This document shows positions 1-7,378 of a stretch of DNA of 64,000 nucleotides, piece by piece; position 1 is the stretch's first letter; each line of letters opens with the position of its first letter. The stretch spans positions 7,531 to 71,530 of the forward strand of contig CAYGPR010000018.1 of assembly GCA_964351985.1 (NCBI GenBank), read 5' to 3'. The notes below the pieces were generated by a model. That model saw only the letters and a program-made list of their open reading frames with translations, was not told the origin of the DNA and made no database searches. A program made the position numbers and the translations under genes. The DNA is from Meishania sp964351985 (GTDB lineage Bacteria; Bacteroidota; Bacteroidia; Flavobacteriales; Flavobacteriaceae).

Positions 1-73
1 AAGGTGGTTAATCATTTTCGTTTGACCGCTAGTATCTAATCGGGAAATGTTCGTAGCATTTCTCGATTTTTTT

Positions 74-89
74 ATGTCAATTTTGACAT
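74..89. promoter_or_regulatory. 16-bp palindrome, possible operator
   Basis: Perfect inverted repeat ATGTCAA-TT-TTGACAT in the 181-base gene-free edge downstream of the FecR gene. In FecI/FecR loci the next gene is usually a SusC-like TonB-dependent receptor, which would lie off the left edge, so this could be part of that gene's control region. No other support; the rest of 1-181 holds nothing I can name. Confidence 0.25.
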
Positions 90-181
90 TATTTTCTTGG
101 CGATTCTTTCCAATATTGATTTGATTTTAACTCATAGGCGCTAAGTTTCAGGTACTGTTTAATTGGGTATTATTTTTATTC

Positions 182-1306
182 TCATTTAATAATTATTTCA
201 TCACCGCTAACCACATAATCTATCCCATAATTCATCTTCAATTCTTCAAGAACATTTCCAATTGGTTCACTGCCAAAATTTGCATTAAAATACTTTTGGG
301 ATAATTCTTTATTATTATTGATGATAACCACATCATAATGCCTTTCTAGTTTTTTAAGAATATTTTCAAAACTCATGTTCCGAAAAACCAACTCTCCATC
401 TATCCAAGACGTATAAATACTTGTGATGACAGCCTTTGAGATTATACTGTTTTTTTTCCTATCGAAACTTCCTTTAATCCCAGGTTTCAAAAGTGTATTC
501 TTATCAATATCATAACCATCAGCTTTTGTAAATAAGCTGACCGAACCCTCTACAAGAACAATATCGGTTACGTCATCTTCTGGATAGGCCGAAACATTGA
601 ATTGTGTGCCCAGTACCCTAACACTCAACTCTCCTGTATTTACAATGAAGGGGTGTAATGAATCTTTGGCCACATTCAAATAAGCCTCACCAGTTATAAA
701 TATTTGTCTGTCCTCTCCTTTCAGAAATTTGATAGGATATTTGAGTGAAGTACCTGCATTTAGATGAGCCGTTGTGCCATCTGATAATTGAAGTTCAAAG
801 TTTTTACCGTAGGGTACCGTAAGTGTATTATACACCAATTTTTCTACGTCACTTGTTTCCTTGTATACTAATTGATTGCCTTTTTGCAGACCAACAATTG
901 TTCCGGTTTTATCAGTAACCTTGGCTGTATTATTTTCTTCAATGATTTTTATACTACCGTCTTCAAGTTGCAGTGTGATAACATTTTCCGGTATAGTAAC
1001 TGGAGTATTGACCCCAGGGTTTTGCAAATAAAAATACCCAGTTGCTGCAAGGCCAATTAATACGGCCACCGATGCTACAATTTTCCAGTTTGCAAATTTC
1101 TTATTTTCGAAACTGCTACTAATCGCAGAATTAATACCACTCCATAGGGATTTCTCTATATTATTTTTTTCGGCTCCGTTCTGAAAGTGGCTTTCATTAT
1201 TTGACTTTAGGCCTTCCTTAAACTTATCCAAAAGTTCTTCTTCCTCTTCGGATATTGACCCATCAAGGTATTTGTCCAATAATTTTCTGAATTCTTGCTC
1301 CTGCAT
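182..1306 (-). CDS. FecR family anti-sigma factor
   Basis: Membrane-anchored regulator that in this family holds an ECF sigma factor until a TonB-dependent receptor signals substrate. The protein has an acidic cytoplasmic N-terminus (LDGSISEEEEELL), one membrane helix at about residues 75-94, a FecR domain in the middle (LNAGTSLKYP ... VRVLGTQFNVSAYPED is typical), and a C-terminal DUF4974-type domain (LVFRNMSFENILKKLERHY). An ATG 42 bases further upstream is in frame, but the start at 1306 gives the usual family N-terminus (MQEQEFRKLL). It lies downstream of the ECF sigma gene on the same strand, the standard order. The partner SusC/SusD genes would be off the left edge. Length (374 aa) is normal. 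Confidence 0.9.
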   Translation of the reverse strand: MQEQEFRKLLDKYLDGSISEEEEELLDKFKEGLKSNNESHFQNGAEKNNIEKSLWSGINSAISSSFENKKFANWKIVASVAVLIGLAATGYFYLQNPGVNTPVTIPENVITLQLEDGSIKIIEENNTAKVTDKTGTIVGLQKGNQLVYKETSDVEKLVYNTLTVPYGKNFELQLSDGTTAHLNAGTSLKYPIKFLKGEDRQIFITGEAYLNVAKDSLHPFIVNTGELSVRVLGTQFNVSAYPEDDVTDIVLVEGSVSLFTKADGYDIDKNTLLKPGIKGSFDRKKNSIISKAVITSIYTSWIDGELVFRNMSFENILKKLERHYDVVIINNNKELSQKYFNANFGSEPIGNVLEELKMNYGIDYVVSGDEIIIK

Positions 1307-1436
1307 TGTTCTGGTTGTGTATTGATAAGAACCCAAAAGGGTCAGCAACTCACATTATATTTGAGAGTTTAACATTTTATTAACTATGTTGAATTGAGTA
1401 CCCCGGGGTTAGTTTTACTTGGGAAAGGAAAAAGAA

Positions 1437-2021
1437 TTACAGAAAGAGAATAAAAAGGAGAGTTAGAGAGGAATGGGCATTCGATAAGTTATGTTTAATG
1501 GATTTTAGGGCGAGAGATATTTGATTTTCTACCGATCGTTTAGATATACCCAGGCGACGAGAAATTTCTTCATTACTGACTTCTTCCATACGGCTCAACC
1601 TAAAAACTTGTTGGCATCTTGGAGTCAGTTGGTGCAAGGATTTTTCAATAACAATTAGAGTCTCTTCTAAATCATGTTGATTTTCTACATTCGATTTTGA
1701 GGGCAGCTGTAGAGATTTGATAGCCTCAAGTTGAATAGTATTGAATTTATTGTCCCTCAGATGTTTAAAGCAACCATTATTTACTGCTCTAAAAATATAT
1801 GGTTCAAAACTTCTAATCTCCAGATGTTCCCTTTTTTGCCATAAGTCTACCCAAATATTCTGGACTATATCTTTAGCTACATCAGCGTTGGAAACGATAG
1901 ATTTGGCATTAAGGAACATGGGTTCCCAAAATAGGTCAAACAGCTTACGGAAAGCTTTTTTATTTCCTTTTTTGAACTCCCTAAGAAGCAATTTGTTAGT
2001 ATGAAGTTTTTTTAACGACAT
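1437..2021 (-). CDS. ECF RNA polymerase sigma factor (FecI-like, Bacteroidota type)
   Basis: A 194-residue sigma-70 family protein of the extracytoplasmic-function type that directs RNA polymerase to a small set of promoters, usually those of an adjacent polysaccharide or nutrient uptake locus. Region 2 is visible around residues 25-90 (GNKKAFRKLFDLFWEPMF, DIVQNIWVDLWQKR). Region 4 with its helix-turn-helix is at about 130-180 (LTPRCQQVFRLSRMEEVSNEEISRRLGISKRSVENQ, quoted here as separate parts of one domain). It is followed by the FecR gene after 130 bases. The C-terminus ends in a hydrophobic LTLLFILFL tail, which is somewhat unusual. Divergent from the broken GH4 gene, which suggests that both belonged to one carbohydrate locus. 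Confidence 0.93.
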   Translation of the reverse strand: MSLKKLHTNKLLLREFKKGNKKAFRKLFDLFWEPMFLNAKSIVSNADVAKDIVQNIWVDLWQKREHLEIRSFEPYIFRAVNNGCFKHLRDNKFNTIQLEAIKSLQLPSKSNVENQHDLEETLIVIEKSLHQLTPRCQQVFRLSRMEEVSNEEISRRLGISKRSVENQISLALKSIKHNLSNAHSSLTLLFILFL

Positions 2022-2144
2022 TAAATCTATTATAATTCAAAAACACTTCAGTCTATTTAATAAATATATAAAATTTTCTTTTATTAATTATTAGATTGCT
2101 AAATATCAGAATCAACTCATACGAATAAATTGATTACTTCAGTT

Positions 2145-2152
2145 TAAATTTG
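2145..2152 (+). promoter_or_regulatory. possible -7 element for the GH4 gene
   Basis: TAAATTTG matches the Bacteroidota -7 consensus TAnnTTTG in the divergent intergenic region. No correctly spaced TTG is present upstream, and the implied leader of about 64 bases is longer than for the other promoters in this window. Confidence 0.25.
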
Positions 2153-2219
2153 AACAATATTTAATCTATAATGTTAAACAAAGAGGCTTTTAAAAGATTC
2201 AGCCTTTAAAGCAATTCAT

Positions 2220-3592
2220 ATGATAAAAATAGCGTACATAGGAGCGGGGAGTTTACAGTTTGGCCCATTAATGGTTCAGGATATTTTAATGAGCAAGATA
2301 CTTGCCAAAAATGGACTGGAAATCCACTTAATGGATATTGATAAGTCACATTTGGAGCCTGTTGTTGCACATGCTGAATATGTCTGTCAAAAATTAAATC
2401 ACGGAGCCAAGATTGTTGGAACTACAAATAGGGACGAGGCCATTAAAGGGGCCGATTTCGTACTCTGCGCGGTAGAAAAAGATCGTAACGTATATTGGTC
2501 GCAAGATTTTCATATACCTAGAAATATGGGTTTAAACAAGTTTATGCCGAAAATGGGGGTGTAGGATCTCTTTTTCACGCTTTGCGAAATATTAAGGTAA
2601 TTATGGATTTGGCTCGGGCCATGGAACGTTTATGTCCGGATGCACTCTTATTGAATTTCTCAAATCCCGAACATAAAATTTGTGAAGCGATAACGCGACT
2701 AACACGTATCAAGACAGTGGGCCTTTGCCATGGTGTTTTATTTGGTCGGGACCAGTTATCAGAAATGCTTAAGGTTCCGTTGAATGATTTGCAAACGAAA
2801 GCGTGCGGTATAAATCATTTTACGTGGTTTCAAGAAATAAAGCATAAATCGACAGGTGAGGATCTTTATCCGAAATTACGTGAAATAGAATTAAAAGGAG
2901 ATTGGTTGGCTAAATGGCACGATTTAGCATTGGGTAGGATCTTGTTGCGAAGATTTGGACAATGGCCATCTCCAGGCTCCAACCACTACGGGGAATATAT
3001 TCGCTGGGCCGAAGAATTTGTCGTTCCTCAATTACAATTCTTCTATGATCCCTATGAAGGACATCCTTGGGAAAACAATCAAATACCCGAAGGGGTTTAT
3101 TCGGCTGATCGGGTAGACTATAATCGCCCTTGGATTAAAGATACTAGTAAAAGGTTATTTCCCATGGGGGAAACCGAAGAAACGAAGTGGGAAAATGAAG
3201 ATGGCAGCTTAAAAGTAACGAGGGAAATAGGGACCCTTATTATGGAATCGATCAGTAGCAATGAAAGACAATGGCTCGAATCGGTAAATGTACCAAACAA
3301 AGACTACATACCCAATTTACCTGATGATTTGGTAGTAGAGCTTCCGGCGTATTGTGATGGGTCAGGAATTCAACCTATTTCCATGGAACCCATTCCTGAA
3401 GGTATAGCGGCGACTATTCGACTGCACGCTAGTATTCACCAGCTTTTAGTAGAAGCCTATAACGAACAATCCAAAGATAAACTACTACAGGCCATTCTTA
3501 TTGAACCTACTGTGAATTCCTATCGAAATGCGGTGGAAATGTGCAATGAAATGCTGACCCTACAAAAAGAGGTGCTGCCTCCGCTGAATTAA
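2220..3592 (+). pseudogene. glycoside hydrolase family 4 enzyme, broken by one frameshift
   Basis: GH4 enzymes hydrolyse glycosides by a redox mechanism with NAD+ and a divalent metal. The N-terminal part (2220-2564) has the dinucleotide-binding motif IGAGSLQFG and ends prematurely. The C-terminal part (from about 2545 in another frame) carries the metal-site region LCHGV and GINHFTW and runs to 3592. Joined, they give about 457 residues, the usual family length. The break lies at a run of three T at 2541-2543: one extra T would restore an unbroken frame reading NKFYAENGGVGSLFHALRNI, the expected family sequence. The CH-type motif points to the alpha-glycoside branch (alpha-glucosidase, alpha-galactosidase or uronidase), but the substrate cannot be told. 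The cause may be a real mutation or a sequencing or assembly error. The 173 bases after it hold nothing recognisable. Confidence 0.85.
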
Positions 3593-3765
3593 ATGCGCCT
3601 ATACCACCAACACCAAAAACAGCAGGCGTATGGGACTGTTTTAAGGAAGAGCAAAAGTTTATCGTAATATGTACCATTCTTGGTCCTTTTTAGTAGTTTC
3701 GTTAATCAACGTTTTACGGAACACTTTTGCCTTCAAAAAAATATCAATAACTAACGAATAAAGAA

Positions 3766-4065
3766 TCAATATCTAGACCTTCGCACAAATGCATTTTTGC
3801 GAGCAAGGTCAAGTAATTCTTTTTTAGAGTAGAATATCGCTCGACCAATCTGGTAGTACGGAACAATTTTTTTCTTCTTCCAACTTATTAAGGAAGTCAC
3901 GGAAATGCGCAAAAACTTAGCGGCCTCTTGTTGGCTTAATCGGTCATCTTCTGGATTTATCGAGGTTTCGTTTATGAATTCCGTTTTGCGCATTTCTTCC
4001 AAGACCATTTTAACGGTTCTTTTCAAATCTTCTTTCGTGTGCGTGTAAAAAAGTACATTTCCCAT
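3766..4065 (-). CDS. helix-turn-helix excisionase-like protein
   Basis: A 99-residue DNA-binding protein of the HTH_17/excisionase type. The helix-turn-helix and wing are visible at about residues 43-90: DRLSQQEAAKFLRIS, VTSLISWKKKKIVPYYQ, IGRAIFYSKKELLDLA. Such proteins commonly act as recombination directionality factors or regulators in integrated elements. It sits at one end of a small cluster transcribed on the minus strand together with the unknown cargo gene and a tyrosine recombinase (5896-7131), which supports that role. The N-terminal 40 residues are a predicted helical segment without a known motif. Role inferred from fold and context. Confidence 0.75.
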   Translation of the reverse strand: MGNVLFYTHTKEDLKRTVKMVLEEMRKTEFINETSINPEDDRLSQQEAAKFLRISVTSLISWKKKKIVPYYQIGRAIFYSKKELLDLARKNAFVRRSRY

Positions 4066-4218
4066 CTTTATCGTATTTAAACCAGAGCTTAACGCTGGCT
4101 AACTAAATTGGGGATAATTTGGAAAAAATGGGTTGCACTTTATCGATTAGTGCATAGTTCGAATGAATTAGCCGCCATTAATAGGAACTGAGGGACACAG
4201 GGAAAGTAGTTAGTGCAA

Positions 4219-5697
4219 TTAATCATCGATTTTCAAAATAGACCGAATGCGTCTTCTGATTATTTTATCAGGGAAAAGATGATGCTCGTTACTCGGAATC
4301 CGTATCAAAGAACTATAGCTAAAGCCGTCCTTTCCATTTTTTTCATGGATGTCCTCGTCCAAAGTTCTAATGATTTGAGTCTTATTACTCAGCAAGTAAT
4401 CCTTGTCCGACAGGTACAACAACAGTTTGGTAAAGTTCTTGGCTTGTTTCGGGGGAATAAAGTCCAAAGTCTTATATCCAAAATTATTTACTGCGCGTTT
4501 TGAGAAGTCAATGTTTTCATCATACTCGAAAGAAAAGTTGCGGTATAAAAAACTCTCCAATGCTCTGCTCCGCTCATCATCGATTTTGAGCTTAATATGG
4601 TTTAGAAATTCAACGAATGCCTTTTTCAACTTTAGCTGTGATCCCTTTTTGGCGATGATAATTTGATTTTTAGGTTCCTCTTCTATTTCTTTTTTGACGG
4701 TAACTTTTAAATCGGACGACTTAATACTTTTTAACCAGTTCGAAAATTTGGAAGAATGAACAAGGGGAGGTGAGATAGACCTAAGCGTATTAATTCCAGT
4801 TTCTTTATTTTTTATGATAAAGGTTCTACTATGTACGTTAGTTGTCAAATCTTGAAAATATTCCTCTTCGGTAACAGCTTTCAACTCGTCCAATGAAAAT
4901 AAAAGCTTAGTCTTTAATAGGCTGAAAAGTTCCTTGTTCTTAAAGGCATCAATTACCAATCCCCTCCATTTCTCGAAACCGACGAGAAGAGGTAACAACA
5001 TTGCCGATCTATCCATCAGGGCGTAAGGGAGTTCATGCCTCCGTTTCCCGATAAAGAGTTTTTTGATTTTGACGCCTTCTTTTTTGAGTTCATCCGTTAA
5101 TGAATATCCTAACCACTTGGCCTCCCTCTCTATATCTCCTTTTAGATAATTTAATGCATGGCCATAAAACGGTGCCGTATCCTGATCGGGAAAAGTATAC
5201 ACGGGGAAACAAAGCCGCTCATCTAGAGACATCAAATTTAATAAGCGTTCATAGTCAACTTCGGGCTTGACGACAACTCGCCTTACTTTGTAATAAAACA
5301 AGAACCTATCTACGGATTCCATAGGTTCTGCATCGTCCAACATAAACTTTATGGTCCCGAAATCCATATGATAGAATTTTAGGCAGTCCTTGCTAAAACG
5401 ACCAGGGAGAAATGGCCCTTCCACGGGTTCTTCAAAAGCAGGAATTGAATGTTCTTCCGTAGGAAGATACTTTTTGGGCTTCAAAATTGAAAAATCGAAA
5501 AGGACATCGAGGTTTGATACTAGTGCATCGTCCTTGATATTTTCCATTAGCCATGCCAATAAATGATAAAATTGATACGGACTAAGCTTCCGTACTTTTA
5601 ATCTGATATACTCTTTAAACTCCTTGGTCTGAAAGTCGCTGAAGAAAAACAACTTTATAGGATCTAAGGATTCGTCTATGTTTAGGCAACCGTTCAA
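4219..5697 (-). CDS. cargo protein of unknown function, 5' part lost to frameshifts
   Basis: I do not recognise this 492-residue product. It is lysine- and aromatic-rich, has no signal peptide or membrane helix, and shows no catalytic motif that I can name. The open frame begins at a TTG codon and is closed by a stop three codons upstream, so this is probably not the original start. Translating the adjacent upstream bases in other frames gives protein-like sequence that joins smoothly if one A is removed at 5681-5683 (see the next entry). The intact protein would be at least about 540 residues. It lies between the excisionase-like gene and the integrase, so it is element cargo or a replication or mobilisation function. 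The first ATG in the current frame encodes Met51. Confidence 0.6.
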   Translation of the reverse strand: MNGCLNIDESLDPIKLFFFSDFQTKEFKEYIRLKVRKLSPYQFYHLLAWLMENIKDDALVSNLDVLFDFSILKPKKYLPTEEHSIPAFEEPVEGPFLPGRFSKDCLKFYHMDFGTIKFMLDDAEPMESVDRFLFYYKVRRVVVKPEVDYERLLNLMSLDERLCFPVYTFPDQDTAPFYGHALNYLKGDIEREAKWLGYSLTDELKKEGVKIKKLFIGKRRHELPYALMDRSAMLLPLLVGFEKWRGLVIDAFKNKELFSLLKTKLLFSLDELKAVTEEEYFQDLTTNVHSRTFIIKNKETGINTLRSISPPLVHSSKFSNWLKSIKSSDLKVTVKKEIEEEPKNQIIIAKKGSQLKLKKAFVEFLNHIKLKIDDERSRALESFLYRNFSFEYDENIDFSKRAVNNFGYKTLDFIPPKQAKNFTKLLLYLSDKDYLLSNKTQIIRTLDEDIHEKNGKDGFSYSSLIRIPSNEHHLFPDKIIRRRIRSILKIDD

Positions 5698-5880
5698 TCT
5701 TCTTTAGTTTGCCCAACGCATCCTCCTTTTTCCGTCCTTCGTAATACTCGCCTTTTTGAAAGAGTAGTTTCTAAATGGTCTTTGCGTTTGGGAATAGTCT
5801 TATTCAAACGCTTTTTTATGGGAAATCTTGTACTATTTCCAGAAGTAGTGTCTGGGCAAATCTCTAGTATCAGGAAGATT
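5698..5880 (-). pseudogene. decayed 5' part of the cargo gene at 4219-5697
   Basis: Reading the minus strand here, three segments in different frames look like one protein: ...NKTIPKRKDHLE (frame A), LLFQKGEYYEGRKKEDALG KLKKIERLP (frame B), and NIDESLDPIKLFF (the frame of the downstream gene). Deleting one A in the AAA run at 5768-5770 joins A to B. Deleting one A in the AAA run at 5681-5683 joins B to the downstream gene. The charged, helix-like composition continues across both joins, which is why I read this as one broken gene and not as spacer. The region upstream toward the integrase stop is less clear, and the true start is not resolved. Confidence 0.55.
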
Positions 5881-5895
5881 TAATTGATCGTAGGT

Positions 5896-7131
5896 TCAAA
5901 TTTTGCCCCATGCGGTATCCATTTCCTGTTTTTTCAAGTCTTCCGCAATCTTAACATAGCGACGAAAACTTTCCTCTTTCTTATGACCTGTGATATTACG
6001 AAGTACCATTTCTTTCATTCCCAAAACCAAGCTATTGGTAACAAATGTTTTTCTTGCGGTATGGCTTGTAACAAGCTCGTATTTGGGTACGGTGGTATCA
6101 ATCCTTTTGGTGCCGATATATCGGGTAATGGTAGTAGGTTTATCAATTTCCACTTCCGCAGCACATTCTTTAACATATTTATTGAACTTCTGCGAAGAAA
6201 TTATTGGTAACGGTTCATAAATCGTGTCCAGATATTTGCCCAAGATTGCTTTTGCGTAGGCATTCAGGGGAATTGTATGGTCAATCGTTTTGGTCTTTTG
6301 TATGTTCAGTTTCAAATAATCATCATAAATATTTGAGGGCCTCAACTTTTTAACATCACTGTAACGCAATCCGGTAAAGCAACAAAAACAATACACATCA
6401 CGTACGTGGGTCAATTTCGTGGATTTAAATTCATGATTGTACATTTTCATCAATTCTGATAACGTAAGGCAAATCACTTCGGTTTCATCTTCCTTGGCCA
6501 TAAACTTTTTAAAGGCGAAATTTTGATGGTATTCCCTATCGGCCGCCCAAGTCATAAAGGTCTTTAGAATTGTAGTCAATTTCGAGAAGTAATTGTTTTT
6601 GATTTCTTTCGTCTGAAATGAGTATTCCCGAAATTTTTCAAAAAAATTATAGTCCAAGGTTTCAAAATTCAACTTAAAAGATGTTTCCACCTCAAAATCC
6701 TTAAGATAGTTTAGGGTGGTTACATAGGATTTTATTGTCCGCTCTGCCTTTGTGATTTTTGACCTATCGATGAATTCTTGGAATGAATCTAGAAAATTAT
6801 GGACTATATCAATTGGTGTGGCATCATCCAGTTTGTCCAGTATATATTCTTTTGTAGGTTTCAAATCGTTTAACAAGATCAACCGAAAGATTGCCTTCAA
6901 TTTTTGATCGAGTTCCTCTATGATCTTATTGTATTCAATATGGTAATTGTAAGGTTCTTTTTTTAGCGGTGGCTTCACACGTTGAGTTGCCTCGTTCCAA
7001 TCCTTTGGCATAACTTTTACGCCCTTTATTTTGCGACGGATTCTTTCCCCGTTAGAAGTTATGCTATAGAAAATAGGTGCGTTTCCCTGTTTATCGGTCT
7101 TGCTCTCGATGATATAGTAGATAACTTGCAT
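5896..7131 (-). CDS. tyrosine recombinase / site-specific integrase
   Basis: A 411-residue phage-type integrase of the Bacteroidota family. The N-terminal arm-binding domain is at about residues 1-90, a SAM-like core-binding domain at 100-210 (KAERTIKSYVTTLNYLKDF), and the catalytic domain at 220-405. Visible active-site elements are the first arginine in CFTGLRYSDVKKL, the HTARKTF box (His-x-x-Arg), the second His in LRNITGHKKEE, and the nucleophile Tyr in FRRYVKIAE. It cuts and rejoins DNA at attachment sites. It is the last gene of the cluster toward 7.1 kb and is followed outward by tandem repeats and a putative attachment site, the usual placement of an integrase at the end of an integrated element. 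It appears intact. Confidence 0.93.
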   Translation of the reverse strand: MQVIYYIIESKTDKQGNAPIFYSITSNGERIRRKIKGVKVMPKDWNEATQRVKPPLKKEPYNYHIEYNKIIEELDQKLKAIFRLILLNDLKPTKEYILDKLDDATPIDIVHNFLDSFQEFIDRSKITKAERTIKSYVTTLNYLKDFEVETSFKLNFETLDYNFFEKFREYSFQTKEIKNNYFSKLTTILKTFMTWAADREYHQNFAFKKFMAKEDETEVICLTLSELMKMYNHEFKSTKLTHVRDVYCFCCFTGLRYSDVKKLRPSNIYDDYLKLNIQKTKTIDHTIPLNAYAKAILGKYLDTIYEPLPIISSQKFNKYVKECAAEVEIDKPTTITRYIGTKRIDTTVPKYELVTSHTARKTFVTNSLVLGMKEMVLRNITGHKKEESFRRYVKIAEDLKKQEMDTAWGKI

Positions 7132-7158
7132 TTGCGTTTAAGTTGATAAAAGCGGATT

Positions 7159-7182
7159 AATTTGGTGTCAAATTTGGTGTCA
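7159..7182. repeat. tandem 12-bp direct repeat, possible integrase arm sites
   Basis: AATTTGGTGTCA occurs twice head to tail, just upstream of the integrase start and followed by an AT-rich stretch to about 7220. Short direct repeats next to the integrase gene are typical arm-type binding sites. That reading is inferred from position only. Confidence 0.45.
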
Positions 7183-7287
7183 AAATAAATTGATAAATTA
7201 AATTTAATGAATTTAATTGGAATACAAACCACCAATGATAGCTATATTTAAGCGTTTAAAGGGGTATAAATCAAAATAAAGGTGTTG

Positions 7288-7307
7288 GTACTCCCGCCTC
7301 GAGTACA
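7288..7307 (+). other. possible attachment site: hairpin / tRNA 3'-end-like remnant
   Basis: GTACTC-N7-GAGTAC forms a 6-bp stem, followed by A at 7307 and then directly by a plus-strand terminator. The segment CGCCTCGAGTACA (7295-7307) would fit the last 13 bases of a tRNA without encoded CCA (T-stem 3' half, acceptor strand, discriminator A). Tyrosine integrases often leave such a 3' fragment at the far end of an element. The preceding bases do not fit a T-loop, and no complete tRNA is in the window, so this is a hypothesis. Confidence 0.3.
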
Positions 7308-7312
7308 GGAAG

Positions 7313-7349
7313 AAGCCAAGATTTAAAATCTTGGCTTTTTCTTTTTTTT
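7313..7349 (+). terminator. rho-independent terminator (plus strand)
   Basis: AAGCCAAGATT pairs with AATCTTGGCTT across a three-base loop and is followed by a long T-rich tract. The T-tract is on the plus strand, although both flanking genes are on the minus strand. It therefore probably ended a plus-strand transcript, such as an RNA gene now displaced, and may serve the GH2 gene only weakly in reverse. Confidence 0.75.
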
Positions 7350-7378
7350 CAATCACCTTTTGTAGGCCCAGCGAGAAC

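Noticed and set aside
872..1060. Plus-strand open frame inside the FecR gene
   Set aside because: It is a shadow of the real gene, with no promoter, signal or domain; the same holds for the many other antisense frames in the window.
3604..3614. ACCAACACC near 3606 and its reverse complement near 7282 as matching attachment sites
   Set aside because: Only nine bases match, in inverted orientation, which is not enough to define ends of an element.
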